Positions 7,654-18,523 of a stretch of 60,080 bases of DNA are shown here, piece by piece; position 1 is the stretch's first letter; the number at the start of each line of letters is the position of its first letter. Position numbers and translations under genes: made by a program. The notes below the pieces were generated by a model. The model worked only from the letters and a program-made list of their open reading frames with translations. It was not told where the DNA came from and did not search any database. This DNA is from Acidobacteriaceae bacterium (lineage in GTDB: Bacteria; Acidobacteriota; Terriglobia; Terriglobales; Acidobacteriaceae): positions 1 through 60,080 of the forward strand of contig PMHV01000074.1 of assembly GCA_003156805.1 (NCBI GenBank). Reading direction: 5' to 3'.

Positions 7654-8856
7654 TTACGGCATCCGGACGGCGGCGTCGGCTGCGACAGCCATCGCGTGCA
7701 GTGTGTTGAGGAACTGCTCGCTTTGGCCCAAGAAGAGCCCGCTGGCGGTGAGGGCTTTGAACGCAGCCACGGCACCGGCAAATTTATCGGTCAGCGGACG
7801 AATGATCGCGACATTGGGAAGGTTGGGCCTGAATTCGCAAGGGACGGGAAAGATCAGGCTGGGTTGAATCAGCGGATTGAGTGGGCTGAAAAAATTGGGA
7901 AATGTCAGGCCGGATTTGGAGTCGGTAAAGGGCGCCACCGGGGCTTGCACTCCGTTGCCGGAAAAATCAACCCATTCCAGAAAGTGAGCGATCTCGTCTC
8001 CGCCAATGCCCAGGGTGATCTCAAGCACTTCCGGATCCGACACTTTTTGACTCATGGTTGCGTAAAGACTCGAGCCACCTTGCTCAATTTGTCCGAAGTG
8101 AAAGGCCGCTACATTCGCGATCGCCTGGATGTGATCGTTACCGGGGAAGTTGGGGTTGGATTTGCCGTCGAAATCGGCATCGGTTCTGGGAATGGCGGTA
8201 ACCCCGTTGAGAGTGATCGCCTGCGGAAAAGTGGCGCCCAGGTCGGGATTGGTCGTGCTGCGGTAGCGAACGAACCAACTGGTGTCGACGTTGAGATTCA
8301 TGAGGTTGGTAAGGCGCAGCTTACCGGATGATCCCGTAGCTGAGCTGCCCGGCAAAGTTGCGAACTGGGTGAAGTCGACCGGCTCGGCTCCTCTGAACTC
8401 GAGAAAAGCATTGAGGAAGGTAGCGTGGCTCACTTCATCCAGCGTGTTGCTGGCGATATATTGCGGACCATCGGGATCGAGGTTGGACAAGGCTACCTGA
8501 TAGGGGTTCAACGGTTCGTTGGGGTCTACTTCAATGGGTGGAAGATCGCCGATGCCACCCAGTTCCGCATACTGTGTCCAGAGGTCGGACTCGATCAGTT
8601 CTGCCGCGGCCAGAAACCGGAGGATGGCAATGTCTCCGTCAGACAGCGCGCCGCTAGCTTTCGTTTGCGCGAAAGCGGGAAGCCCACGGGCGAGGATTCC
8701 AGCTCCGACGGTTGCTGCGGCGCCAGCGATCATGCTCTTCTTCAGAAAGGAGCGGCGATTGGACGTGCCGCGAGTGGGAGAGTTGGCTTCGGTTGAGGTT
8801 GAAGGCTGAGTCGTTTCCGACGTCAGAACCGTAGAGGAGTTTTTTTCGGTACTCAT
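7654..8856 (-). CDS. Tat-exported ferritin-like domain protein
   Basis: This is a 400-residue protein with the start taken at 8856 (MSTEKNSSTV). Residues 1-30 are a Ser/Thr-rich leader. Residues 33-60 are a textbook twin-arginine signal (NRRSFLKK, Arg34 and Arg35, then a glycine/alanine-rich hydrophobic core ending GLPAFA). The mature region is helical: DGDIAILRFLAAAELIESDL and DEVSHATFLNAFLEFRG resemble the paired-helix carboxylate/His pattern of ferritin-like proteins, and DEIAHFLEWVDF gives a second Glu/His pair. A di-iron site is plausible but not proven. A longer frame begins at 8955 without support. Proximity to tatA fits the export route. Confidence 0.8.
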   Translation of the reverse strand: MSTEKNSSTVLTSETTQPSTSTEANSPTRGTSNRRSFLKKSMIAGAAATVGAGILARGLPAFAQTKASGALSDGDIAILRFLAAAELIESDLWTQYAELGGIGDLPPIEVDPNEPLNPYQVALSNLDPDGPQYIASNTLDEVSHATFLNAFLEFRGAEPVDFTQFATLPGSSATGSSGKLRLTNLMNLNVDTSWFVRYRSTTNPDLGATFPQAITLNGVTAIPRTDADFDGKSNPNFPGNDHIQAIANVAAFHFGQIEQGGSSLYATMSQKVSDPEVLEITLGIGGDEIAHFLEWVDFSGNGVQAPVAPFTDSKSGLTFPNFFSPLNPLIQPSLIFPVPCEFRPNLPNVAIIRPLTDKFAGAVAAFKALTASGLFLGQSEQFLNTLHAMAVAADAAVRMP

Positions 8857-9026
8857 AAGATCTGCGCTCCACAATTTTCTTGAAATGACGTTGGAATCGA
8901 TGCAGGGACCTCGAATCAACGTGAAGGCAGAATAAGCAGGCCGACGGACGCGCATGTCACGAGAGCGTCAGAGAGTTGTAAAAGGTTTATCGCGGTGGAA
9001 ATGACGCAGCTTGTGACAGAGTGGAA

Positions 9027-12000
9027 CTAAAATCCGTATTTTCCGACCACGCTCTTCTCTTGCTTTCCAATTACGGCGATGGCGGCATGCTGCGCTGAAA
9101 GCTGGAAAGTGAGCCGCGCGCCGGTCAGTTTGTCGCGAAGATCAATCGTGACGTCTTCTGCCGCATCCGAGACCATTACGTAGACGACAGAATCCTCCAT
9201 GACCGTTGGGTAGATGAGGACGCCTGCGGAAACAGTGGAGAGCAGATCGTACATGGGCGAAGCTCCGACGCGCGCAGCGACGTAGGAGTATAAGTCCGCC
9301 GCCGGCTGCGTGCCCTGAGCGAGTTCGACCGGATAAGCGGCCCAGAAGATCCGGCCTTTGCCGCAAGGAATTTCCTGCAGCGTGGAGCCGTCTTTGAAGC
9401 GCAGGGAATCGAGCCAGGTTTGGCTCTGCTGGTCGAACGTGAGAGGAGTGGTCCGGCCATTCAAACCAATGCCGGCGTTGTGATAGGTGAGCGGCTCAAG
9501 CTGGGCGTCGAGTTTGAGTTGAGCGGCCCGCGGGACGCTGTGCCAGTGCTCATCTTTTTCCACGGGACCGGTGATCAAGAGATTTCCACCGTCGTTTGCA
9601 TACTTCAGCAGCAAGCTCCACCCAGCTTCGGTCAAGGCCTGTGCTGAGGGCAGAATCGCCAGCTTGGGAGTACCCAGTTTGTCGAGCTGATTTTCCGCGA
9701 CGGCGTACGCCGTGAGATGGTCGTAGTAAGTCAATGCGCGGACCGCATTGCGTTGCGCCTCAAGTTGCAGGTCGGCAATCGCAGAAAATTGAGCCGCCTG
9801 GGAAGTGACGATGGCAATCTGCGGCAACTCGGGATTGTGGAGATGCGAACTTAATACCTTGGAGAAAGTTGCGTAGTCGCGCAGAACGGCTGCGTCGGGT
9901 TTTTCAGTGCCGTCGGGACGAACCGCTCCAATCGGCGTTTCGTTGCTTTCCGTCATGTCGGAGTTGGTGTTCCACAGCCATTCGATCGCGCCGGAACCCT
10001 GGACGAAAGAAGACGCAATCTTGCGTTCCAGCAGAGCAGCTTCATTCTGAGTAGTGCGGCGCGCGGTCTCGTCGAGATTCAATTCGCGCTGCAATCCGGT
10101 CTCCTGAATGAGCATGGCTTCGCCGGGCTGCTTGGCCAGCAGCGAATCCCACAGCAAGTAGTCGTTTTGCCACCAGGTGTGGTTGGTGGTGAAGTCGACG
10201 AACTCGCCCCAAAAAGCGGGAGATAAGCGATCCTGGATGCCGCCCTCGTCCTGGCCGACGGTGACGAGTTGCTGCGATCCGGCGCCGCGAATGGCGTCGC
10301 GCATGGTGTGGACCCAGCCCGCGAACACATCCTGGGCAAACAGGTAGTAGTCGTAGATCTTGAGTGAGTTGTGGCCCACGTACATGCCGCGCGGGGCAAA
10401 ATCAAGATCTGAGGGCAGTGGAACGTTTCCCTCAACGGCGCCGGCGGGAAGATTCCAGGCCGCGGCCAAAGCCGCGCGGTCTGTATATCTATGGGCTATC
10501 CATTGATTCCACTTTTCCGACTCAAAAGGATCGCCGTTGGGGCGCGTGGTCCAGAGATGCTGAGAGATGCTGGGCTCGTTGACCAGATCCCAGGCGAGCC
10601 AGGGAACATCGTGGAAGCGCGCGACTACCGAGGAGATCAGAGTCTGCTGCCTGCGCACAGAGGCGGGATCGAGGTAGGCGTTGGTTCCTCCCAAGACATC
10701 GGGCAGAAAGGCAAAGAAATTGAACTGGACGGGCAGGCCGTTCTTGCGCGCGGTCATCAGATAGGCTTCCATGGTACGCAGGGTGCGCTCGTAAGGCTGA
10801 CCGGTTTCGTCGCACAGCTTGTCCCAACCCGTCCACCAGCCGGTGCGGATCATATTCAGATTGGCGCCGTGAATCTGGGCGAGATCGCGGTTCCACACGT
10901 AAGCGTTGGGATGATCGAAGTAGAGACGCTGGGTTTCGCTCGACATGTACGTGGTTCCGACAACGGCGAGCGGTTGACCATCGAGCTCGAAGTAGTTCTT
11001 ATTCACGGTGAGGCGAGGACCGGAACGCAAGTAAGCTTCATCACGGATCCAGAATCCAGAGCGATAGACGGCGCGAACGCGGTCGCCTTCGAGCAGTTGC
11101 GCCTCGACGATGTGGAAGCCGCCAGTCTTGGGCGCAGGCAAGAGCAGAGACTCGGAGGCAGAAAGCATACCGCTCACTTCGGAGCGGTCCTGCAGATGGT
11201 CATCTTTTTTTCGATCATCGGGGAAGCTGGCGACTCTGATGGAAAGAGCCGGCTGCTCGCTCGAGTGCCAGGTTACTTCCAGTTGTATGGGTTCGCCGGG
11301 AAGATAGAGAGGGAATTCGGGACGCACGATAAATTCTTCACTGCCGCGAAGTGCCTGTTGAGCCAGCTGCGGGACGAGTTCGGCGGCTTGTGGGCTGGTG
11401 TAGAAATCAGACGGCAACTCGGCGTTCAGGAAAACCCAGCGGCCGCCGTCGAATCCGTCTCTCAGGTGGTCGATCTGAATTGCGGGAGCGGCTAGCTTGC
11501 GGCCGTCTTTCAGGCCCCAGGCCAGGGCGTCCACACGCGCATCAATCGCGCCAGCTGATCCGCCTCGGCGGTAAAGATCCACTGCGCTCAAGCGAATCAC
11601 GGGACTAAAAGCACGCTTCCAGGCGAACGCAGGGAGTTTGAGCAGCGAGTCGGGATTGGTCTGAAATTGCAACCCGTCCGAGGCTGGAGTGGTCTCGTAC
11701 TGGTCGATCATCAACGCGCGGGGAAACCGCACACTGTAATCACGAAGCTTCCACGCGACACCTTGGCGGTAGGCCGAGCGAGTGAATGGCCTTCCACCCA
11801 GCACCAGAAGATTCCCTCCCTTTTGCAGGAATGTGAAGATGGCGGGCCACGCCTCTTCGGGAAAAGCGGAACCGAAGGGCAGCACCAGCAGGCGAGTGTC
11901 GGAATCTTGCAACAGAGCGGGAAGCTGTTCCGGAGCCGCGAGACGGGCGCCGGGAAGCATCGTTTCCAGTTGCGGCTGAGTTGGAGTGGGCGACTCCGCG

Positions 12001-12116
12001 GCTGGAAAGCCGGCGTCGCTGAAGACGACGACAGTGGAAAACTTCTCCGCAGCGAGCGCAGCGGAGCAAGGAAAAAGCCAAGCCGCGCATACGATGAAAA
12101 CAAGAGTCTTCCCCAT
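9027..12116 (-). CDS. Large secreted glycoside hydrolase, clan GH-A (beta-galactosidase/GH5-like)
   Basis: This 1029-residue protein has a signal peptide (residues 1-22). Residues about 28-260 resemble a glutamine-amidotransferase-like fold (LLVLGGRPF). A beta-sandwich covers about 260-365, and a TIM barrel begins near YFELDGQPLAVVGTTY (375-390). The expected acid/base is Glu514 in LVNEPS and the expected nucleophile Glu672 in LIQETG, the two glutamates of clan GH-A. A C-terminal Rossmann-like trimerisation-type domain (ILPSAQALTEAGWSLL; GNLLITGPV) recalls GH42 beta-galactosidases. Substrate is unknown; a plant or microbial beta-glycan is likely. It is transcribed divergently from a ROK kinase across a LacI-like operator. 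Confidence 0.85.
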   Translation of the reverse strand: MGKTLVFIVCAAWLFPCSAALAAEKFSTVVVFSDAGFPAAESPTPTQPQLETMLPGARLAAPEQLPALLQDSDTRLLVLPFGSAFPEEAWPAIFTFLQKGGNLLVLGGRPFTRSAYRQGVAWKLRDYSVRFPRALMIDQYETTPASDGLQFQTNPDSLLKLPAFAWKRAFSPVIRLSAVDLYRRGGSAGAIDARVDALAWGLKDGRKLAAPAIQIDHLRDGFDGGRWVFLNAELPSDFYTSPQAAELVPQLAQQALRGSEEFIVRPEFPLYLPGEPIQLEVTWHSSEQPALSIRVASFPDDRKKDDHLQDRSEVSGMLSASESLLLPAPKTGGFHIVEAQLLEGDRVRAVYRSGFWIRDEAYLRSGPRLTVNKNYFELDGQPLAVVGTTYMSSETQRLYFDHPNAYVWNRDLAQIHGANLNMIRTGWWTGWDKLCDETGQPYERTLRTMEAYLMTARKNGLPVQFNFFAFLPDVLGGTNAYLDPASVRRQQTLISSVVARFHDVPWLAWDLVNEPSISQHLWTTRPNGDPFESEKWNQWIAHRYTDRAALAAAWNLPAGAVEGNVPLPSDLDFAPRGMYVGHNSLKIYDYYLFAQDVFAGWVHTMRDAIRGAGSQQLVTVGQDEGGIQDRLSPAFWGEFVDFTTNHTWWQNDYLLWDSLLAKQPGEAMLIQETGLQRELNLDETARRTTQNEAALLERKIASSFVQGSGAIEWLWNTNSDMTESNETPIGAVRPDGTEKPDAAVLRDYATFSKVLSSHLHNPELPQIAIVTSQAAQFSAIADLQLEAQRNAVRALTYYDHLTAYAVAENQLDKLGTPKLAILPSAQALTEAGWSLLLKYANDGGNLLITGPVEKDEHWHSVPRAAQLKLDAQLEPLTYHNAGIGLNGRTTPLTFDQQSQTWLDSLRFKDGSTLQEIPCGKGRIFWAAYPVELAQGTQPAADLYSYVAARVGASPMYDLLSTVSAGVLIYPTVMEDSVVYVMVSDAAEDVTIDLRDKLTGARLTFQLSAQHAAIAVIGKQEKSVVGKYGF

Positions 12117-12215
12117 GTGTGAATGCCTGGTATCGCTCGGGATGGAAAACTGGGGCAGTCTGGGGCAGCGATGGGGGGACTGTCAACCGTAAAGTTAAAC
12201 GATTTTTATGACCGT

Positions 12216-12227
12216 GTAATCGATTAC
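12216..12227. promoter_or_regulatory. Putative LacI-family operator
   Basis: GTAATCGATTAC is a perfect 12-bp palindrome with a central CG, the classic form of LacI/PurR-family sites. It lies 99 bases upstream of the glycoside hydrolase start (minus strand) and 58 bases upstream of the ROK kinase start (plus strand), with a LacI-type gene 1.2 kb away. The binding partner is inference. Confidence 0.6.
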
Positions 12228-12285
12228 CCGCAGTGAGGAAACGGCGCGATATTCTGGGTTGCGGTGATATGATGCCGATGGCAAA

Positions 12286-13344
12286 ATGTCTTCCACATCA
12301 GGCTCGGACGGTTTCGTGATCGGGGTAGATGTTGGCGGCACAAAGGTAGCGGCCGGGCTGGTAGATTCCGGCGGCGGCATCCTGTTCCAAACGCGCAATC
12401 CGATGGTGGCCAATGAAGGCCCGGAGAGCGGGTTGGCGGCTGTGGCCTCGGCAATTGAAGCGGTTGCGGCCAAGGTCAGCGGTGCGCCGGGGGCGTCGAT
12501 GCATGGCATTGGAATCTCGGGCACTGGAATCCTGGGCATTGGAATCTGTGCACCGGGGCCTCTCGATCCGACGACGGGCGTTGTGCTCAATCCTCCGAAT
12601 GTGCCCTGCTGGCGCGATTTTCCGCTCGCCGGCGAGGTCGCGAAACTGTATGGCGTCCGGGTGAAGGTAGACAACGACGCCAACGCAGCGGGTCTGGCAG
12701 AGGCGTTGTGGGGGGCGGGCCGGGGATATAACAACATCTTCTATTTCACGATCGGCACCGGGATTGGCACCGCGATCCTGCTCAACGGGCGCATCTTTCA
12801 CGGGCGAACCGGCGCTGCGGGCGAAGGCGGACACATGAGCATCGACTATAAGGGCCCGATATGCGGTTGCGGCAAACGCGGATGTATTGAGGCGTTTGCC
12901 TCGGGACCGGCGATTGCCAGGAGAGCCCGCGCAAGAATCGAGGCGGGCTGCAAATCCAGCCTGCTGGATCTGGCAGGAGGGAAGCTCGAACTGATTACCG
13001 GCAAGATGATTGGCCAGGCCTATGCCGCCGGCGACCCGCTTGCGACCGAAATACTGCGGGAAACTGTGGAGCTTCTGTCTTGCTGGCTGGGAAATATCAT
13101 CGACCTATTGGAACCCGATGTCATGATCATGGGAGGCGGCGCGGCTTCCATGCTCAAACCCTTCATTGGCGAAATGAAGGATCGGCTGGCGAAATGTTGC
13201 GTGAACTCGCGCAGCGGGGAGATTCCACTGGCGCCGGCGCGCTACGGAGAGGACGCGGGAGTTGTGGGAGGAGCGGCGCTGTGTTTCGCAGCCGCAGGCA
13301 ACGGCGACGGTCCGGAAATGACGAAGAACTCATTTTCGCGCTGA
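12286..13344 (+). CDS. ROK family sugar kinase (glucokinase-like)
   Basis: This 352-residue cytosolic kinase phosphorylates a hexose, probably glucose or a related sugar, with ATP. Near the N-terminus is the ATP motif GVDVGGTKVAAGLVD, then DNDANAAGLAEALWGAG with the catalytic Asp region, GTGIGTAILLNG, and the ROK zinc motif (EGGHMSID...CGCGKRGCIEAFASG). An N-terminal DNA-binding domain is absent, so this is an enzyme rather than a ROK repressor. It is followed 141 bases later by the LacI-type regulator and shares the operator region with the divergent hydrolase, which suggests they act on the same released sugar. Confidence 0.92.
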   Translation: MSSTSGSDGFVIGVDVGGTKVAAGLVDSGGGILFQTRNPMVANEGPESGLAAVASAIEAVAAKVSGAPGASMHGIGISGTGILGIGICAPGPLDPTTGVVLNPPNVPCWRDFPLAGEVAKLYGVRVKVDNDANAAGLAEALWGAGRGYNNIFYFTIGTGIGTAILLNGRIFHGRTGAAGEGGHMSIDYKGPICGCGKRGCIEAFASGPAIARRARARIEAGCKSSLLDLAGGKLELITGKMIGQAYAAGDPLATEILRETVELLSCWLGNIIDLLEPDVMIMGGGAASMLKPFIGEMKDRLAKCCVNSRSGEIPLAPARYGEDAGVVGGAALCFAAAGNGDGPEMTKNSFSR

Positions 13345-13485
13345 ACCGAGTGCGCGAGCGCGCTGGTCCCGCCAGGAAAATGCGGACCATTTCCCAAGCA
13401 TTCGACGATTCGGCAGACGAAAGTCCATCCGGTATTCGCTTACCTTGATTCTGGTCCCCGTTTTTGCTGTGTTATGCTGCCTGCC

Positions 13486-14508
13486 ATGGCGGTCACCATG
13501 CTCGACATCGCGAAGCATCTGAAGGTCTCGGTAGTCACCGTTTCCAAGGCGCTTCGCAATCAAGGCAAGATCAGCGCCGCTACGCGAAAACGTGTTCTCA
13601 AGCGCGCCAAAGAGGTGAATTACCAAACCAACTGGGTCGCGCGCAGTCTGGTTACCCGGCGCACCTACACCATCGGACTGCTGCTGCCCGATTTCACACA
13701 CCCTTTTTTTTCGGAGGTGGCCAAGGCGGTGGCCGAGGCCGTCCGGCCCCGTGGCTATCACTTAATCATTACCTACTTTGAAGAGGATGCCGCCCTGGAG
13801 AGAAGCGAAGCCGAATCGCTGATGGCGCGGCAAGTGGACGGACTGATCGTAGCTTCGGCCCAGCCGGCCGATCGCGCGGATTTTTTCGAGGGCATTCGTA
13901 AACGGAAAGTGCCTTTCGTTCTGATCGATCGGCCGATCGCCGGCGTTCACGCCAGCTTTGTCGGCGTCGATAACGAGGCCATTGGGCGGCTGGCCACGAA
14001 CCATCTGATCGCGCAAGGATGCCGGCGGATTGCACACTTGCGTGGCCCTGGCCTGGGCATTGCCGCGGACCGGCTGACCGGCTATCGCCGGGCTCTTGAA
14101 GAATGTTCCATGACCATGCCTCCGGCGTACGTGGTGGAGGCGCGTTACCGGGACCAGAGTGGATACAAAGCCATGCGCAAGCTATTACGGGTTCGTCCGA
14201 TCCCGGATGGTGTTTTCTGCTACAACGATCCGGTAGCGATCGGTGCGATGCAAGCGATTCTCGAGGCGGGACTTCGTGTTCCGCAGGACGTTGCGGTCGT
14301 AGGAGCGGGCAATGTTCACTACTCCGATCTTTTGGCCGTTCCGCTGAGCACGGTCGATCAAAGCACGCGCCAGATCGGAACCCGGGCGGCCGAGCTTCTG
14401 CTCGCGCAAATCGAATCAAAACATGGGTTCCGGCCCAGGAAGATCCTCATCGAACCCAGGCTTGTAACCCGCCAATCCACGCAGCGTGTCGAAAACGTGA
14501 ATTCATGA
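13486..14508 (+). CDS. LacI family transcriptional regulator
   Basis: This 340-residue repressor starts with the canonical helix-turn-helix (VTMLDIAKHLKVSVVTVSKA) and hinge helix region (NWVARSLVTRRTYTIGLLLPD). The periplasmic-binding-protein-like effector domain follows (FFSEVAKAVAEAVRPRGYHL; VDGLIVASAQP; FCYNDPVAIGAMQAILEAG; STVDQSTRQIGTRAAELLL). ATG 13486 gives the usual MAVTM start; an upstream ATG at 13474 would add four residues. The stop overlaps the start of the broken GH5 gene (ATGA at 14505), so the two were once cotranscribed. The likely target is the palindrome at 12216. Confidence 0.93.
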   Translation: MAVTMLDIAKHLKVSVVTVSKALRNQGKISAATRKRVLKRAKEVNYQTNWVARSLVTRRTYTIGLLLPDFTHPFFSEVAKAVAEAVRPRGYHLIITYFEEDAALERSEAESLMARQVDGLIVASAQPADRADFFEGIRKRKVPFVLIDRPIAGVHASFVGVDNEAIGRLATNHLIAQGCRRIAHLRGPGLGIAADRLTGYRRALEECSMTMPPAYVVEARYRDQSGYKAMRKLLRVRPIPDGVFCYNDPVAIGAMQAILEAGLRVPQDVAVVGAGNVHYSDLLAVPLSTVDQSTRQIGTRAAELLLAQIESKHGFRPRKILIEPRLVTRQSTQRVENVNS

Positions 14509-15172
14509 GTCGCCGATGTTTTGTGACAAGCATGGCTGTTTTGGCTGCAACCAGATCCTTAATCCCGAGATCAAAGGCTGCGGAGGAAGATATCGACGCC
14601 CGCCGTATTCCTCGCTGGCGGGGATTCAATCTGCAAGGCCGATTTGCGATGCTGGACCGGCCTCACGACGGACGCGCTTATGATGAATTCGATTTCGCCA
14701 CCCTGGCCGAGTGGGAATTCGACTTTGCTCGTTTGCCACTGTCGTATTGGGCAGCAAGGATGGCTGGTCGATTATCCGAGAAGAGCCGCTGAAAGAAATT
14801 GATCGCGCCATTGACTTAGGCCGCCAGCACGGCATTCACATCAATCTGAACTTCCACCGAATTCCGGGATATTGCATCAATGGCCGCGAACTTGAACCCG
14901 CCGACTTGTTCTCGGGAACGCGCACCGAGCGCGACAAGGCTCTGGCAGCGGCTGTCTTCCACTGGAAGGCGTTCGCGCGGCGTTACAAGGGGATACCCAA
15001 CCTCCACCTGAGCTTTGACCTCATCCAATGAACCTCCGAAGATGCGGTCGTACCCGATGGAACTCCTGTCAACGCCAACAAGGGCCGCATCTGGAAGGCT
15101 GCGTATCACGATGGCCGGGCCTTGTTGAATGTCAGCGAGCGGCTGCGCGAGCTGGCCGCGGCGTCCAATTGA
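14505..15172 (+). pseudogene. Broken GH5-type cellulase gene
   Basis: The first frame starts by ATGA overlap with the LacI gene and encodes a signal-like N-terminus (MSRRCFVTSMAVLAA) and RWRGFNLQGRF, a typical GH5 opening. Near 14752 the homology jumps one frame (DGWSIIREEPLKEIDRAIDL, then GIHINLNFHRIPGYCING). Near 15027 an extra base turns the expected LINEPP into LIQ followed by a stop; the NEP codons are intact in another frame. After that, VPDGTPVNANKGRIWKAAYH up to a stop at 15172 looks like the tail of a different hydrolase. At least two frameshifts plus a probable deletion mark it as nonfunctional. Confidence 0.8.
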
Positions 15173-15208
15173 CGCGCATCGCGCGCGAACGCAGCCCGGC
15201 TCAAGCTC

Positions 15209-16723
<1,515 letters not shown>

Positions 16724-16926
16724 ACGGGAAACCTCGTCCGCGGAAGAGTATCAGGAAAATCAGCAGCCGGGGTTTGGAAGGCTGCATCGAGAAGCTGAAA
16801 GTGCAAGCATCCTCAGGTGTCCGCATGGGAAGAGTCGGGGCGCCGGTGTTTTCAGACTTCGAGTGGAATGCTATGATGGGACCATACTAACGAACGGTCG
16901 CGCCGTCTGTGCGCGCCGGACGACAC

Positions 16927-17004
<78 letters not shown>

Positions 17005-17048
17005 CTTGCCCCTGCGTTTCCAACCGCTTACGTAGAATCCAGAACTTT

Positions 17049-17070
17049 TGTACTGCTTTTGTACTGCCGA
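17049..17070 (+). repeat. Left copy of the 22-bp subterminal island repeat
   Basis: It consists of two TGTACTG units separated by CTTT and followed by CCGA, and is identical to 21419-21440. The double unit near the recombinase gene looks like an arm-type binding site. Confidence 0.7.
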
Positions 17071-17131
17071 AGCCCTTCGAACACGGGGTTCTCGCAGTTC
17101 TTCAGTATTAAAGGTCATCGGGGAAAAACGC

Positions 17132-18295
17132 ATGACGGTCACGGTTTACGCAAGGCACGGCACGAAGTGTTCAAAATCAAGAGACAGGAACGCTGGGCAA
17201 TACAAGCGGTGCAAATGCCCACTGTGGCTACGGTGGGGCAAGCACGATAAGAAGTCGGCGAGGACGCGATCATGGGACATCGCCACAAAAGCGGCACGCA
17301 AGTTCGAACAAGAACTCGAACTGAAGGCGAATGGCATTGAGCCTCCGAAGAAGCCAGATTACATCACCATCGAGTCGGCTGCCGATCTGTACTTGGGTGA
17401 CATGGCTCAGCGGGGGATCAAAGACTTGTCCAAAGCACGGCGCATGCTTTCTCGCCTTCAAGACTATGCCAACGGGAAGAACATCATCTTGCTCAAGGAT
17501 GTCACTGCGCGACTGCTAACCGAATGGCGGAGCGGCTGGACATTTAAGAAAGGTAGCGACAGCCCCGCCGTCCACTGGTCTGTTGTAAAGACCTTCTTCA
17601 AGTGGGCGTTCTCTACTGACCTGATTCCCGCCGATCCTTCGGCAAAGCTGAAATCGCTTCCCTCTGGTCGTCACCAAGTCCTACCCCTCGCTCGTGACGA
17701 TTTCGACCGGATTCTGGCAGCAGTAGATCAGTGCGGTTTTACGTCTGCGGTCGAGTACCGGGTGAAAACTTTTATTTTGCTTCAGCGGTGGTCTGGTCTC
17801 GCCTGCATGGACGCCGCGACCCTGAGGCGCGATGCGCTGAGCGACAGCAACAACATTTCGAGGGAGCGTAACAAGACGGATGCTGGAGTCTTCATCCCCC
17901 TACCTCCCGCCGTCGCAGAAATGCTCCGCGCACTGCCGAATGACCACCCAGACCATTTCTTCTGGAACCCCGAACGAATGAAGAAGACCTCGCTTGTCTG
18001 CATGTTCGGTGACTGGTTGCGCACGGTGTTCGATAAAGCAGGTGTACGACACAGCATGTCCGAGATGCTGAGCCATCGCTTCCGCCACACCTTCGCAGTC
18101 GAGATGCTCTTAGCGGGTGTGGGCATCGAGCGCGTTAGCAAGCTGCTCGGTCACAAGACGCTCCGCACCACCGAGAAGTACTACAGCGCGTGGGTGAAGG
18201 AGCGGCAACAGCTTCTCGAAGCCGAGGTCAAAGAAGCTTGGAACAAGATGTCGTTGCCAAAGTCGCTATTCCCCATTGACGGGGCTGTTCAATGA
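17132..18295 (+). CDS. int: Tyrosine recombinase/integrase of the island
   Basis: This 387-residue site-specific recombinase starts at MTVTVYARHG; an earlier TTG at 17048 would translate the repeat and is unlikely. The N-terminal part has a Cys/Lys-rich segment (KCSKSRDRNAGQYKRCKCP) and a SAM-like core-binding domain (ADLYLGDMAQRGIKDLSKAR). The catalytic domain shows HRFRHTFA (His315, Arg318), LLGHK and the nucleophile Tyr350 in TTEKYY. The first catalytic arginine, expected in SGLRxxDAATL or SGLAxRDA, is absent: the sequence is SGLACMDAATL (Ala224, Met226). It sits directly after the tRNA attachment site, as usual for such islands. Confidence 0.92.
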   Translation: MTVTVYARHGTKCSKSRDRNAGQYKRCKCPLWLRWGKHDKKSARTRSWDIATKAARKFEQELELKANGIEPPKKPDYITIESAADLYLGDMAQRGIKDLSKARRMLSRLQDYANGKNIILLKDVTARLLTEWRSGWTFKKGSDSPAVHWSVVKTFFKWAFSTDLIPADPSAKLKSLPSGRHQVLPLARDDFDRILAAVDQCGFTSAVEYRVKTFILLQRWSGLACMDAATLRRDALSDSNNISRERNKTDAGVFIPLPPAVAEMLRALPNDHPDHFFWNPERMKKTSLVCMFGDWLRTVFDKAGVRHSMSEMLSHRFRHTFAVEMLLAGVGIERVSKLLGHKTLRTTEKYYSAWVKERQQLLEAEVKEAWNKMSLPKSLFPIDGAVQ

Positions 18296-18322
18296 AGCGC
18301 GACATGCCCTGTAGAGAACCTG

Positions 18323-18523
18323 TCACTGGACGCGCATCTTGTGGATGACGCGGTTGAAAACTGCATGGGGAATTCGCAGTACGCGATACCTGCGTTTGTG
18401 TAACCGTTCCGGTGATCCCAAATCCACCACTCCCGGCTCATCCGCAAACAACCTTGTAATTGTGTCCCTGCTGACCTTGAGAAATTTGGCAGCTTCCGCT
18501 ACCGTGTAAAACTGCTCTTCCAT
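18323..18523 (-). CDS. Excisionase-like helix-turn-helix protein
   Basis: This 66-residue protein begins MEEQFYTVAEAAKFLKVSRD, the MerR-like winged helix signature of the AlpA/Xis group, followed by a basic end (RLHKRRYRVLRIPHAVFNRV). Such proteins bind attachment arms and direct excision. It converges on the integrase gene instead of following it in an operon, so the two are probably controlled separately. AAGGAA lies upstream of the start. Confidence 0.85.
   Translation of the reverse strand: MEEQFYTVAEAAKFLKVSRDTITRLFADEPGVVDLGSPERLHKRRYRVLRIPHAVFNRVIHKMRVQ

Noticed and set aside
7165..8331. 388-residue open frame on the plus strand
   Set aside because: It is antisense to tatA and the ferritin-like gene and shows no domain.
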